Position numbers and translations under genes: made by a program. Below are positions 56,123 through 64,000 of a stretch of 64,000 nucleotides of DNA, in pieces. Origin of the DNA: Chryseolinea sp. H1M3-3 (GTDB taxonomy: Bacteria > Bacteroidota > Bacteroidia > Cytophagales > Cyclobacteriaceae); NCBI RefSeq assembly GCF_029360725.1, contig NZ_JARKMY010000001.1, positions 744,001 to 808,000 on the forward strand, given 5' to 3'. Positions within the stretch are counted from its first letter, which is position 1, and each line of letters starts with the position of its first letter. The notes beneath the pieces were generated by a model that was not told the origin of the DNA, searched no databases, and saw only the letters and a program-made list of their open reading frames with translations.

Positions 56123-59100
56123 TTAGTCCATCGTGATCTCAAGGGCCAAGCCTCTGAGTTCATGCACGAGTACGTTGAACGATTCAGGAATATTCGGTTT
56201 CCTCATATTCTCACCTTTTACGATAGCTTCGTAAGCTTTTGCACGGCCAATCACATCATCCGATTTAATCGTCAGGATTTCTTGGAGGATATGCGATGCA
56301 CCGAATGCTTCAATCGCCCAAACCTCCATTTCACCAAAACGTTGTCCGCCAAATTGTGCTTTACCACCCAGCGGCTGTTGCGTAATGAGGGAGTAAGGTC
56401 CGATAGAACGCGCGTGCATTTTATCATCAACCAAGTGACCCAATTTCAACATGTATGCCATGCCCACTGTAACGGGTTGATCGAATTTATCACCGGTCAA
56501 TCCATCGTACAAATACGTTCTTCCATATGCTGGCAGTCCAGCTTCAGCAAGTTCTTTCTGAACATCGTCCAAAGAGGCTCCATCAAAAATTGGAGTAGCA
56601 TATTTTCTTCCAAGCTTATGTCCTGCCCAAGCGAGCACGGTTTCATAAATCTGGCCCAGGTTCATACGCGATGGTACACCAAGAGGATTAAGGCAAATAT
56701 CCACTGGAGTTCCATCTTCCAGGAATGGCATATCTTCTTCACGAACGATTCTGGCTACAACACCTTTGTTCCCGTGACGGCCAGCCATTTTATCTCCCAC
56801 CTTCAGCTTACGTTTTTTAGCAACGTAGACTTTTGCCAATTGCACAATGCCTGTCGGAAGTTCATCTCCAACTTCAAGCGTAAATCTTTCACGCTTAAAT
56901 TCTCCTGAAATCGTATTGCGTTTTAGTAGGTAATTCTTAACCGTTTGGCTAACCAACTCATTGGTATGTTCATCGGTAGTCCAGTTTTCCAGACTGATGT
57001 CAGCAATAAGGTTTACTTCTTCAGGAACATTGTAATTGCTTTCATCGCGATAGATATTTTTATCCGGGAAAAGATTATTCTCAATAACCTTCGCAGATAT
57101 TTTAACACCCTTCGTGATGAGTTCGTCACCGAATTTATGTTTCACACCACTACTTGTTTTTCCATTCAACAAATGGGTGAGTTTCTTAATCATCTCTTCA
57201 CGTAAATCTGAAAGTTGTTTGCTGTACTTATTCTTAAGTGCATCCAGTTCCTTTTTAGATTTTGTGCGTACGTCTTTATCACGTTTAGGGCGAGAGAACA
57301 ATTTTGTTTCTATAACCACGCCCTTTAATGATGGAGGTGCCTTTAATGATGCATCTTTCACATCACCAGCTTTATCGCCAAATATTGCACGAAGAAGTTT
57401 TTCTTCTGGTGTTGGATCTGTTTCCCCTTTAGGAGTGATCTTGCCGATCAGAATATCACCTTCTCTTACTTCAGCGCCAATGCGGATAATTCCATTTTCG
57501 TCCAGATGCTTTACAGCCTCTTCGCTAACATTTGGTATTTCAGAAGTAAGTTCTTCTTCACCACGTTTTGTATCGCGAACCTCTAGCTCAAACTCTTCAA
57601 TGTGAATAGATGTGTAAACATCATCACGGACTACCCGTTCGGAGATAACGATAGCATCCTCGAAATTATATCCTTGCCATGGCATGTAGGCCACCAACAA
57701 ATTTCGTCCGAGAGCGAGTTCTCCGGCTTCAGTAGCGTATCCTTGGCAGAGTGGCTGACCTTTTACAACCTTTTCACCTTTTCTGACAAGCGGTGTAAGA
57801 TTGATGCAGGTATCCTGGTTGGTTCTTCTGAACTTGATAAGGCTATAGGTTCTGAATTCATCTTCAAAACTTGTAAGCTGTTGTTCTTCCGATACCTCGT
57901 ATTTTATAGTAATCTTCTTAGCATCAACAAACTCAACTGTTCCGTTGCCTTCCGCAAGGATCAGGGCTCGCGAATCCAATGCCACGCGTCCTTCAAGGCC
58001 TGTACCAACAATAGGCGCTTCTGGCCTGATCAACGGAACTGCCTGACGTTGCATGTTTGAACCCATCAATGCACGGTTAGCATCGTCGTGCTCCAGGAAC
58101 GGAATCATAGATGCTGCAACCGACACGATTTGGTTCGGCGCGATATCCATGTATTTCAGATCTTTTGGCTCGATAACAGGGAAGTCGCCTTCAAAACGAG
58201 CTTTTATTTTTTCTTCAATAAATTCTCCGGTAGGCTTTAGCGCTACTTTTGCTTGCGCGATGTAATGGGTGTCTTCTTCTTCTGCCGTGAGGAAGATCAC
58301 TTGGTCTTTCATTTTTACCTTACCATTTTCAACTTTGCGGTAAGGCGTCTCGATGAATCCCATTTTATTAACCTTTGCGTGAACGCAAAGGGACGATATC
58401 AAACCGATATTCGGACCTTCGGGAGTTTCAATAGTACACAGACGGCCATAGTGCGTATAGTGCACGTCACGAACCTCAAAGCCGGCGCGTTCACGTGAAA
58501 GACCACCTGGACCGAGTGCCGACATTCTTCTCTTATGCGTAATCTCAGCAAGTGGATTGGTTTGATCCATAAACTGAGAAAGCTGATTCGTTCCGAAGAA
58601 TGAGTTGATAACCGAAGACAATGTACGCGCGTTGATCAGATCAACCGGCTTAAATTCTTCATTATCCCGAACGTTCATTCTTTCTTTGATAGTCCTTGCC
58701 ATACGCGCAAGACCAACTCCAAATTGTGAATACAACTGTTCGCCTACTGTTCTAACCCTTCTGTTGCTCAAGTGATCGATATCATCGACAACAGCTTTCG
58801 AATTGATTAAGCCGATAAGATATTTTACAATCAGGATAATATCATCCTTCGTTAGAACGCGATGGTCAAAGCTCAGATCGAGGCCAAGTTTTTTGTTAAT
58901 TCTATATCGACCAACCTCGCCCAGGTCATAACGTTTTTCACTGAAGAACAAGCTCTGTATAATGTCACGAGCAGTTTGTTCATCAGGAGCTTCTGTATTT
59001 CTTAACTGGCGATAGATATATTCAACAGCTTCTTTTTCAGAGTTGGATGTATCTTTTGCCAGTGTATTAAAAATAATATGGTAGTCGGCGATATTAATAT

Positions 59101-59995
59101 CATCCCGATGAAGGATGATTGATTTAACACCAGAGTCAAGAATTACATCAACATCTTCTGAAGTGATGGTGTGATCACGCTCCAACAATACCTCGTTACG
59201 ATCGATAGATACAACTTCACCGGTATCTTCATCCACAAAATCTTCTGTCCAGGTTTTAAGAACCCGGGCGGCAAGTTTTCTATCAACAACTTTTTTTAAG
59301 GTATTCTTTGAAGCCTCTACTTCTTCAGACAATCCGAAGAGATCAAGGATATCTTTATCTGAACCGTAACCAATTGCGCGAAGCAATGTAGTGACGGGGA
59401 ATTTTTTCTTGCGGTCAATGTAAGCATACATTACTGCATTCACATCCGTTGCGAATTCAATCCATGAACCCTTGAATGGAATGATACGGGCTGAATACAA
59501 CTTAGTACCATTGGTGTGTTTACTCATTGCAAAGAACACCCCTGGCGAACGGTGCAATTGAGAAACAATAACACGTTCGGCTCCATTGATTACAAAGGAG
59601 CCCTTTTCAGTCATGTATGGAATATTACCTAAAAAAACCTCCTGCTCGATGGTTTGGAAATCTTCATTATCCTCATCGTTACAAGTTAGTCGCAGTTTTG
59701 CTTTTAAAGGCACTGAGAATGTCAATCCTCTGTCGATACACTCATCAACATTATATTTAGGAGGATCAATTGTATAATCTACGAACTCCAACACAAAGTT
59801 TTCGCGCGAGTCACTTATTGGGAAGTTTTCCGCGAAAACCTTATAAAGACCTTCATTCTGTCTTTTTTCGGCTGGAGTTTCGATTTGTAAAAAATCTTTG
59901 AAAGACTGGAGTTGAAGATCCAGAAAATCGGGATAGTCAAGGACTCTCTCGCTTTGAGAGAAATCGATTCTACCGTTTATAGTCTTCTTTGCCAA
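56123..59995 (-). CDS. rpoB: RNA polymerase beta subunit
   Basis: 1290 residues, full length. The rifampicin-pocket segment [47 protein letters not shown] near 480-530 has no obvious resistance change. The C-terminal ends with [24 protein letters not shown] and [11 protein letters not shown]-type sequence. It lies 162 bp after rplL with a hairpin in the gap. Confidence 0.99.
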   Translation of the reverse strand: MAKKTINGRIDFSQSERVLDYPDFLDLQLQSFKDFLQIETPAEKRQNEGLYKVFAENFPISDSRENFVLEFVDYTIDPPKYNVDECIDRGLTFSVPLKAKLRLTCNDEDNEDFQTIEQEVFLGNIPYMTEKGSFVINGAERVIVSQLHRSPGVFFAMSKHTNGTKLYSARIIPFKGSWIEFATDVNAVMYAYIDRKKKFPVTTLLRAIGYGSDKDILDLFGLSEEVEASKNTLKKVVDRKLAARVLKTWTEDFVDEDTGEVVSIDRNEVLLERDHTITSEDVDVILDSGVKSIILHRDDINIADYHIIFNTLAKDTSNSEKEAVEYIYRQLRNTEAPDEQTARDIIQSLFFSEKRYDLGEVGRYRINKKLGLDLSFDHRVLTKDDIILIVKYLIGLINSKAVVDDIDHLSNRRVRTVGEQLYSQFGVGLARMARTIKERMNVRDNEEFKPVDLINARTLSSVINSFFGTNQLSQFMDQTNPLAEITHKRRMSALGPGGLSRERAGFEVRDVHYTHYGRLCTIETPEGPNIGLISSLCVHAKVNKMGFIETPYRKVENGKVKMKDQVIFLTAEEEDTHYIAQAKVALKPTGEFIEEKIKARFEGDFPVIEPKDLKYMDIAPNQIVSVAASMIPFLEHDDANRALMGSNMQRQAVPLIRPEAPIVGTGLEGRVALDSRALILAEGNGTVEFVDAKKITIKYEVSEEQQLTSFEDEFRTYSLIKFRRTNQDTCINLTPLVRKGEKVVKGQPLCQGYATEAGELALGRNLLVAYMPWQGYNFEDAIVISERVVRDDVYTSIHIEEFELEVRDTKRGEEELTSEIPNVSEEAVKHLDENGIIRIGAEVREGDILIGKITPKGETDPTPEEKLLRAIFGDKAGDVKDASLKAPPSLKGVVIETKLFSRPKRDKDVRTKSKKELDALKNKYSKQLSDLREEMIKKLTHLLNGKTSSGVKHKFGDELITKGVKISAKVIENNLFPDKNIYRDESNYNVPEEVNLIADISLENWTTDEHTNELVSQTVKNYLLKRNTISGEFKRERFTLEVGDELPTGIVQLAKVYVAKKRKLKVGDKMAGRHGNKGVVARIVREEDMPFLEDGTPVDICLNPLGVPSRMNLGQIYETVLAWAGHKLGRKYATPIFDGASLDDVQKELAEAGLPAYGRTYLYDGLTGDKFDQPVTVGMAYMLKLGHLVDDKMHARSIGPYSLITQQPLGGKAQFGGQRFGEMEVWAIEAFGASHILQEILTIKSDDVIGRAKAYEAIVKGENMRKPNIPESFNVLVHELRGLALEITMD

Positions 59996-60071
59996 GGTGT
60001 TTTAACGTTTAAAGTACTGAGATCCTAGACGGAGAACAAGTAATATTATTTGTAGGGTACAAAATAGGAAT

Positions 60072-60115
60072 AGACCCCGCTGCTCCCGACCATAATCAGG
60101 ACAGCCACGGGGTCT
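60072..60115 (-). terminator. Hairpin in the rplL-rpoB gap (possible partial attenuator)
   Basis: AGACCCCG and CGGGGTCT pair at the base, with a further GGACAGC/GCTGCTCC pairing inside, giving a long stem on the minus strand. It is followed only by TATTCCTATTTTG. In many bacteria a leaky terminator between rplL and rpoB sets the ratio of L7/L12 to polymerase; this position fits that role. Confidence 0.6.
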
Positions 60116-60157
60116 AACCAGGTATCTGTTAGACGTAGCCCTTCGTCATTCAGAAGG

Positions 60158-60538
60158 TTATTTCAACTCTACTTCAGCGCCTGCTTCAGTAAGTTGTTTC
60201 TTCAGATTTTCTGCTTCGTCCTTTGGTAATCCTTCTTTAATAGTTTTAGGAGCTCCATCAACTAAATCTTTAGCTTCTTTTAAGCCAAGGCCAGTAAGTT
60301 CTTTCACTAACTTAACAATTTGAAGTTTGTTAGCGCCAGGAGCTTTTAATACTACGTCGAAATTAGTTTTTTCAGCAGCAGCGGCAGCACCACCACCTCC
60401 ACCAGCAGCAGGACCTGCTACAACAGCAGCTGCAGCCGGTTCAATGCCATGAGTTTCTTTCAGGTAAGTCGCTAATTCATTTACCTCTTTTACAGTGAGT
60501 TCAACCAGTTGATCTCCGAGTGCTTTGATGTCGGCCAT
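60158..60538 (-). CDS. rplL: Ribosomal protein L7/L12
   Basis: 126 residues: [29 protein letters not shown]-domain, an Ala/Gly-rich hinge (about 34-57) and the C-domain [40 protein letters not shown]. It forms the flexible stalk that recruits translational GTPases. Confidence 0.98.
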   Translation of the reverse strand: MADIKALGDQLVELTVKEVNELATYLKETHGIEPAAAAVVAGPAAGGGGGAAAAAEKTNFDVVLKAPGANKLQIVKLVKELTGLGLKEAKDLVDGAPKTIKEGLPKDEAENLKKQLTEAGAEVELK

Positions 60539-60573
60539 TTTAGTAAAGTTTAATTAAATTCTTTGTTCAATAA

Positions 60574-61107
60574 TTATTTAGTTCCACGTTCCTCCAATGC
60601 TTTAACCAATCCGGCAACTGTATTCTTTCCACTAAGAAGCGCAGAGAGTACATTTTTCGCAGGTGATTGAAGTAGGGAGATAACTTCGCCGATAAGCTCA
60701 TTTTTAGATTTAAGCTCGCTCAGCGTTTTTACATTCTCGTCTCCTATATAGAGATCTGAATCAATAGATGCAGCTTTTAGTACTGGTTTTCCGTCAAGTT
60801 TCTTTCGAAATTCCTGGATAACCTTGGCTGGTACATTACCGGCTTCTTTGGAGAATAGGACTCCTGAAAACCCATGCAATGTCTTGAAAAGTGGTGTATA
60901 ATCAACACCATCTTGTTTTTCGAGAGCTTTTCGGATAAGTGTATTTTTATATACCTTATATTCTATTCCGCTTTTGTAACACAACCTTCTAAAATTATTT
61001 ACTTGTTCAACAGTAAATCCTGATGCGTCCGTAATATAGAAGTGCTTGTTATCAGCAAACTTAGTAGAAAGCTCGTCTATAATTTGTGATTTTTCTTCTC
61101 TGGTCAT
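60574..61107 (-). CDS. rplJ: Ribosomal protein L10
   Basis: 177 residues: TREEKSQIIDELSTKFADNKHFYITDASGFTVEQVNNFRR start and the C-terminal helix that holds L7/L12 dimers (LLSGKNTVAGLVKALEERG). It lies 35 bp before rplL and 12 bp after rplA. Confidence 0.97.
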   Translation of the reverse strand: MTREEKSQIIDELSTKFADNKHFYITDASGFTVEQVNNFRRLCYKSGIEYKVYKNTLIRKALEKQDGVDYTPLFKTLHGFSGVLFSKEAGNVPAKVIQEFRKKLDGKPVLKAASIDSDLYIGDENVKTLSELKSKNELIGEVISLLQSPAKNVLSALLSGKNTVAGLVKALEERGTK

Positions 61108-61119
61108 GTCTTTTAATAC

Positions 61120-61818
61120 TTAAATACCAGCAACTGAATTCCTATCAACTGCAATACCAGGGCTCATTGTTGTTGACAAAGTGATACTTTGGAAGTAAGT
61201 ACCCTTTGCTGATGCCGGTTTGAGCTTTGCCACGACATTAATCATTTCTGCAGCATTGTCCCGGATTTTATCGGCCGAGAAGGAAGCTTTTCCAACGCTA
61301 CAATGAATAATACCTTGTTTATCAATTTTGAAATCGATTTTACCCGCTTTTACTTCTTTCACGGCTTTACCGACTTCGAGCGTAACAGTTCCTGATTTAG
61401 GATTTGGCATAAGGCCGCGTGGTCCGAGTATCTTACCCAGCTTACCAACCTTCGCCATAACGGTAGGGGTACAGATAATCACATCGATATCCGTCCAGCC
61501 ACCTTCAATCTTTTGGATGAATTCATCCAAGCCTACATGTTCAGCGCCTGCATCCTTTGCTTCCTGGACTTTATCAGGAGTACAAAGCACAAGTACACGA
61601 ACAGTTTTACCGATACCATGAGGTAACGCAACCACGCCTCTAACCATTTGGTCAGATTTTTTAGGGTCAACACCCAACCGAATATCGATATCTACGGAAG
61701 CATCAAACTTTGTAAAACTGATTTCTTTTAAAAGTTTTGAAGCATCTTCCAGGGAATACTCCTTTTCAGGGCTGTATTTCGCAAGGACCGCCTTTCTGTT
61801 TTTAGAAATTTTTGCCAT
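61120..61818 (-). CDS. rplA: Ribosomal protein L1
   Basis: 232 residues from the ATG at 61818, beginning [21 protein letters not shown] frame from 61839 would add seven residues and overlap rplK, so the inner start is chosen. [19 protein letters not shown] and [16 protein letters not shown] are canonical. L1 forms the mobile stalk by the E site and often autoregulates L11-L1. Confidence 0.96.
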   Translation of the reverse strand: MAKISKNRKAVLAKYSPEKEYSLEDASKLLKEISFTKFDASVDIDIRLGVDPKKSDQMVRGVVALPHGIGKTVRVLVLCTPDKVQEAKDAGAEHVGLDEFIQKIEGGWTDIDVIICTPTVMAKVGKLGKILGPRGLMPNPKSGTVTLEVGKAVKEVKAGKIDFKIDKQGIIHCSVGKASFSADKIRDNAAEMINVVAKLKPASAKGTYFQSITLSTTMSPGIAVDRNSVAGI

Positions 61819-61826
61819 CGCTTTAA

Positions 61827-62270
61827 TTATTTTTCCCAAGGGGGAGTACCTGAAACTGTAATTCCTAAACTTCTTGCAGTTCCTGCTACCATTTTCATGG
61901 CCGACTCAACTTTGAATGCATTGAGATCGGGCATTTTCGTTTCTGCAATAGTTTTTACTTGCGCCCATGTTATCGACCCTACCTTAGTACGGTTAGGTTC
62001 AGCTGAGCCTTTTTGTTTTTTCGCGGCATCTAAAATTAACACTGCAGCCGGAGGAGTCTTGATGACAAAATCAAAAGACTTGTCATTATACATTGTAATC
62101 AACACTGGCAATACTTGACCCTGCTTATCTTGAGAACGTGCGTTGAATTGTTTGCAAAAGTCCATGATGTTAAGACCTTTACTACCTAACGCAGGTCCTA
62201 TTGGGGGAGCGGGATTTGCCTGACCTCCTTTTACCTGTAATTTCAGATAACCTGTAATTTGTTTCGCCAT
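61827..62270 (-). CDS. rplK: Ribosomal protein L11
   Basis: 147 residues with the Pro-rich N-domain [35 protein letters not shown] and the RNA-binding C-domain [13 protein letters not shown]. It is the thiostrepton-site protein of the GTPase-associated centre. Confidence 0.98.
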   Translation of the reverse strand: MAKQITGYLKLQVKGGQANPAPPIGPALGSKGLNIMDFCKQFNARSQDKQGQVLPVLITMYNDKSFDFVIKTPPAAVLILDAAKKQKGSAEPNRTKVGSITWAQVKTIAETKMPDLNAFKVESAMKMVAGTARSLGITVSGTPPWEK

Positions 62271-62277
62271 TGTTATC

Positions 62278-62847
62278 TTAATCTAGCTTTTCTACCTGCA
62301 TATAACTTAATTCGACCGGAGTGTTCCGACCGAAAATTTTCACCATCACGTTGAGTTTCTTTTTATCTTCAAAAATCTCCTCAACTGTTCCGGTAAATCC
62401 GCTGAATGGACCATCCATTACTTTAACAGATTCACCTTTAATAAATGGTGTATCGAGTTTTTCCTCGAATTCGTCAATCTCATCAACTTTACCGAGAATC
62501 CTATTCACCTCTGATTGACGAAGAGGAACGGGATCCTTGGAAGCCCCGGTACCGTTGTTGCCGAGAAATCCAATCACACCAGGAATACTATTCACAGCAT
62601 GATAGGCCTCTCCATTTGAGAGGTCGGCTGAAATAAGAACATAACCCGGAAAGAAGTTGCGCTCACGAACACGCTTCTTACCGTTTCTCATTTCGTATAC
62701 TTTTTCAGAAGGGATCAGCACCTGGGGAATAAAATCAGTAAGCTTTGAACGCTCGATCTCTGTTTCCAAATAGGACTTAACCTTTTTTTCCTGGCCACTG
62801 ACGACCCTGAGAACATACCATTTCAGTTCGGCCATTACCTTCTGCAT
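62278..62847 (-). CDS. nusG: Transcription elongation factor NusG
   Basis: 189 residues: the N-terminal NGN domain ([20 protein letters not shown]) and the C-terminal KOW motif [25 protein letters not shown]. The start shown overlaps the secE stop by one base; the ATG at 62835 (MAELKWYV) is equally likely. NusG links RNA polymerase to Rho and the ribosome. Confidence 0.97.
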   Translation of the reverse strand: MQKVMAELKWYVLRVVSGQEKKVKSYLETEIERSKLTDFIPQVLIPSEKVYEMRNGKKRVRERNFFPGYVLISADLSNGEAYHAVNSIPGVIGFLGNNGTGASKDPVPLRQSEVNRILGKVDEIDEFEEKLDTPFIKGESVKVMDGPFSGFTGTVEEIFEDKKKLNVMVKIFGRNTPVELSYMQVEKLD

Positions 62848-63038
62848 TAAAATTCTCTATAAAACCAACCAAGACCGGTTTTGAAAACCCAGTCAATTGC
62901 ACCTATAACTACAGCAAAGATGGTGGAAGCCACCAACACGAGAATAGCACTGCCTTGCAGTTCACTGTACTTGGACCAAGTCACTTTGTTCTTGATCTCA
63001 TCCCAAGATTCTCCGATATAGGTCTTTACTTTGTCCAT
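62847..63038 (-). CDS. secE: Protein translocase subunit SecE
   Basis: 63 residues: the amphipathic helix IGESWDEIKNKVTWSKYSELQ followed by a single membrane helix (GSAILVLVASTIFAVVIGAIDWVF). It clamps SecY. It lies between tRNA-Trp and nusG, as expected. Confidence 0.97.
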   Translation of the reverse strand: MDKVKTYIGESWDEIKNKVTWSKYSELQGSAILVLVASTIFAVVIGAIDWVFKTGLGWFYREF

Positions 63039-63054
63039 TATAATTCTGGATTTG

Positions 63055-63127
63055 CACGGGTGGAGAGACTCGAACTCCCAGCCAACGGTTTTGGAGACCG
63101 CTACTCTACCAATTGAGCTACACCCGT
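63055..63127 (-). tRNA. tRNA-Trp (CCA)
   Basis: A 73-nt tRNA read on the minus strand: acceptor ACGGGTG pairs with CACCCGT plus discriminator G, D-arm GCTC/GAGT, anticodon stem GCGGT/ACCGT with loop CTCCAAA (anticodon CCA, Trp) and T-arm GGGAG-TTCGAGT-CTCTC. CCA is not encoded. It stands before secE, the usual Bacteroidota order tuf, tRNA-Trp, secE, nusG. Confidence 0.95.
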
Positions 63128-63183
63128 TTATTATTTTTTGATTCAGCCCTGGTTGAAACTGGTTTATCCAGCTATTCTACCGC

Positions 63184-63256
63184 CCCGAAAGCATTTTCGG
63201 GTCCGAACTTTACCTTTACAAAACGTTTTTTATGCGATTGCTCAATCCCTTTGAGC
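63184..63256 (-). other. Two perfect hairpins in the tRNA-Trp leader
   Basis: CCCGAAA-GCAT-TTTCGGG (63184-63201) and GCTCAA-TCCCT-TTGAGC (63240-63256) lie between the promoter and tRNA-Trp. With about 150 nt of leader, they may aid tRNA 5' processing or form a regulatory RNA. No T-run follows either on the minus strand. Confidence 0.5.
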
Positions 63257-63287
63257 CGCACCCGATACCCTCAGCCCAAAAGGACTG

Positions 63288-63316
63288 CAAAGGTAGAACA
63301 ATAGGTAAGAAAACAA
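63288..63316 (-). promoter_or_regulatory. Bacteroidota-type promoter before tRNA-Trp-secE
   Basis: On the minus strand TTG (complement of 63314-63316), 18 bases and TACCTTTG (complement of 63288-63295) match the consensus. It would start the tRNA-Trp, secE, nusG, rplKAJL, rpoBC transcript. Confidence 0.75.
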
Positions 63317-63318
63317 AA

Positions 63319-63344
63319 GCGTTCCTGAAATATTTCAGAAACGC
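63319..63344 (-). terminator. Terminator after tuf
   Basis: On the minus strand GCGTTTCTGAAA pairs with TTTCAGGAACGC with one mismatch, followed by TTTTGTTTTCTT. It lies 22 bp past the tuf stop and just before the tRNA-Trp promoter. Confidence 0.8.
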
Positions 63345-63365
63345 CTTCGTCTTTACCTTAACTTA

Positions 63366-64000
63366 TTAGTCTAAAATTTCAGTCACCTGTCCAGATCCTA
63401 CAGTACGGCCACCTTCGCGGATTGCAAAACGAAGACCTTTTTCCATAGCAATCTTATTGATCAATTGTACTTCAATAGAGATATTATCGCCAGGCATAAC
63501 CATTTCTACACCGGCTGGAAGCATTACTTCTCCAGTAACGTCAGTGGTACGGAAATAGAATTGAGGACGATATTTATTAAAGAATGGCGTATGACGACCA
63601 CCTTCTTCTTTTGACAACACGTAAACTTCAGCTTTGAATTTAGCGTGAGGTGTAACAGAACCAGGTTTACAAATAACCATCCCTCTTTTGATCTGCTCTT
63701 TTTCAATACCGCGAAGCAATAAACCTACGTTATCACCAGCTTCTCCTCTATCGAGGATCTTACGGAACATTTCCACACCAGTGATAGTCGAAGTCAAGTT
63801 CTCAGCGCCCATACCTAAGATTTGTACAGGATCACCAGTCTTGATAACACCACGCTCGATACGACCAGTAGCAACTGTTCCACGACCTGTGATAGAAAAT
63901 ACGTCTTCAACAGGCATCAAAAAGTCTTTGTCAACCAAACGAACCGGAATCGGAATATGCTCATCAACGGCCGTCATCAATTCTTCCACTTTCTCAACCC
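63366..64000 (-). CDS. tuf: Elongation factor Tu, C-terminal part (cut by window edge)
   Basis: About 211 codons are in the window; the reading frame stays open to base 64000, so the GTP-binding domain is outside. Domain II starts near [32 protein letters not shown], and domain III has [25 protein letters not shown] and the end [16 protein letters not shown]-Tu carries aminoacyl-tRNA to the ribosome. The apparent inner start near 63989 is an artefact of the cut. Confidence 0.98.
   Translation of the reverse strand, partial: VEKVEELMTAVDEHIPIPVRLVDKDFLMPVEDVFSITGRGTVATGRIERGVIKTGDPVQILGMGAENLTSTITGVEMFRKILDRGEAGDNVGLLLRGIEKEQIKRGMVICKPGSVTPHAKFKAEVYVLSKEEGGRHTPFFNKYRPQFYFRTTDVTGEVMLPAGVEMVMPGDNISIEVQLINKIAMEKGLRFAIREGGRTVGSGQVTEILD

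Noticed and set aside
56162-56908. 248-codon plus-strand open frame opposite rpoB
   Set aside because: It lies wholly inside rpoB, has no recognisable domain, and open antisense frames are common opposite long conserved genes.

Overview
The window is chromosomal DNA from a member of the Bacteroidota, most likely a Cytophagales-type bacterium. The evidence is the ribosomal gene order (rplQ followed by carA and eno; tRNA-Trp at the head of secE-nusG-rplKAJL-rpoBC; rpsJ at the end of the str operon) and several promoters matching the Bacteroidota form TTG-(18 or 19 nt)-TAnnTTTG. Families typical of the phylum are also present: DUF3467 next to rpoC, DUF2141, DUF4154/YfiR and an FtsB/DivIC-like protein. 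I cannot name a genus or species.

Layout. (1) 1-9.1 kb holds household genes: a YfiR-like protein, an M42 peptidase and an acyl-CoA carboxylase beta chain (minus strand), a Ppx/GppA phosphatase and an Ldh-family dehydrogenase (plus strand), then a beta-barrel protein, an FtsB-like protein, enolase and carA (minus strand). (2) 9.2-23.9 kb is the S10-spc-alpha ribosomal cluster on the minus strand, from rplC to rplQ, with its own promoter before rplC and a second promoter plus a hairpin leader before rpsH. (3) 23.9-47.8 kb is an accessory block, almost all on the plus strand. (4) 47.9-51.3 kb is the str operon rpsL-rpsG-fusA-rpsJ on the minus strand. (5) 51.4-63.1 kb is DUF3467, rpoC, rpoB, rplL, rplJ, rplA, rplK, nusG, secE and tRNA-Trp, and (6) the window ends inside tuf.

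The main surprise is the position of the accessory block. In Bacteroidota the str operon normally runs straight from rpsJ into rplC. Here roughly 24 kb of oppositely oriented genes lies between those two neighbours, a terminator follows rpsJ, and a good promoter precedes rplC.

The accessory block has four parts. First, a FecCD-type permease and its ATPase, preceded by an 11-bp tandem repeat in which every unit carries GGAG-N5-ATG and by a 29-codon leader ORF that overlaps the permease start by ATGA; then an alpha-glucan phosphorylase homologue whose PLP-lysine position is threonine. Second, an FAD/NAD(P) oxidoreductase, a NapH/NosR-like membrane ferredoxin, three glycosyltransferases, an exported rhodanese and a DUF2064 transferase, tightly packed and in one direction. 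Third, a Crp/Fnr-type regulator divergent from a MOSC protein, a HemJ/CopD-like membrane protein, a SCO lipoprotein and a cytochrome c lipoprotein. Fourth, a molybdenum hydroxylase operon: 2Fe-2S subunit, Tat-exported molybdopterin subunit, cytochrome c, XdhC, a PQQ dehydrogenase with an inserted cytochrome c domain, and a MobA/MocA-like nucleotidyltransferase. The last two parts together look like a periplasmic oxidation system feeding electrons through c-type cytochromes. No transposase, integrase, CRISPR array or rRNA gene was seen.
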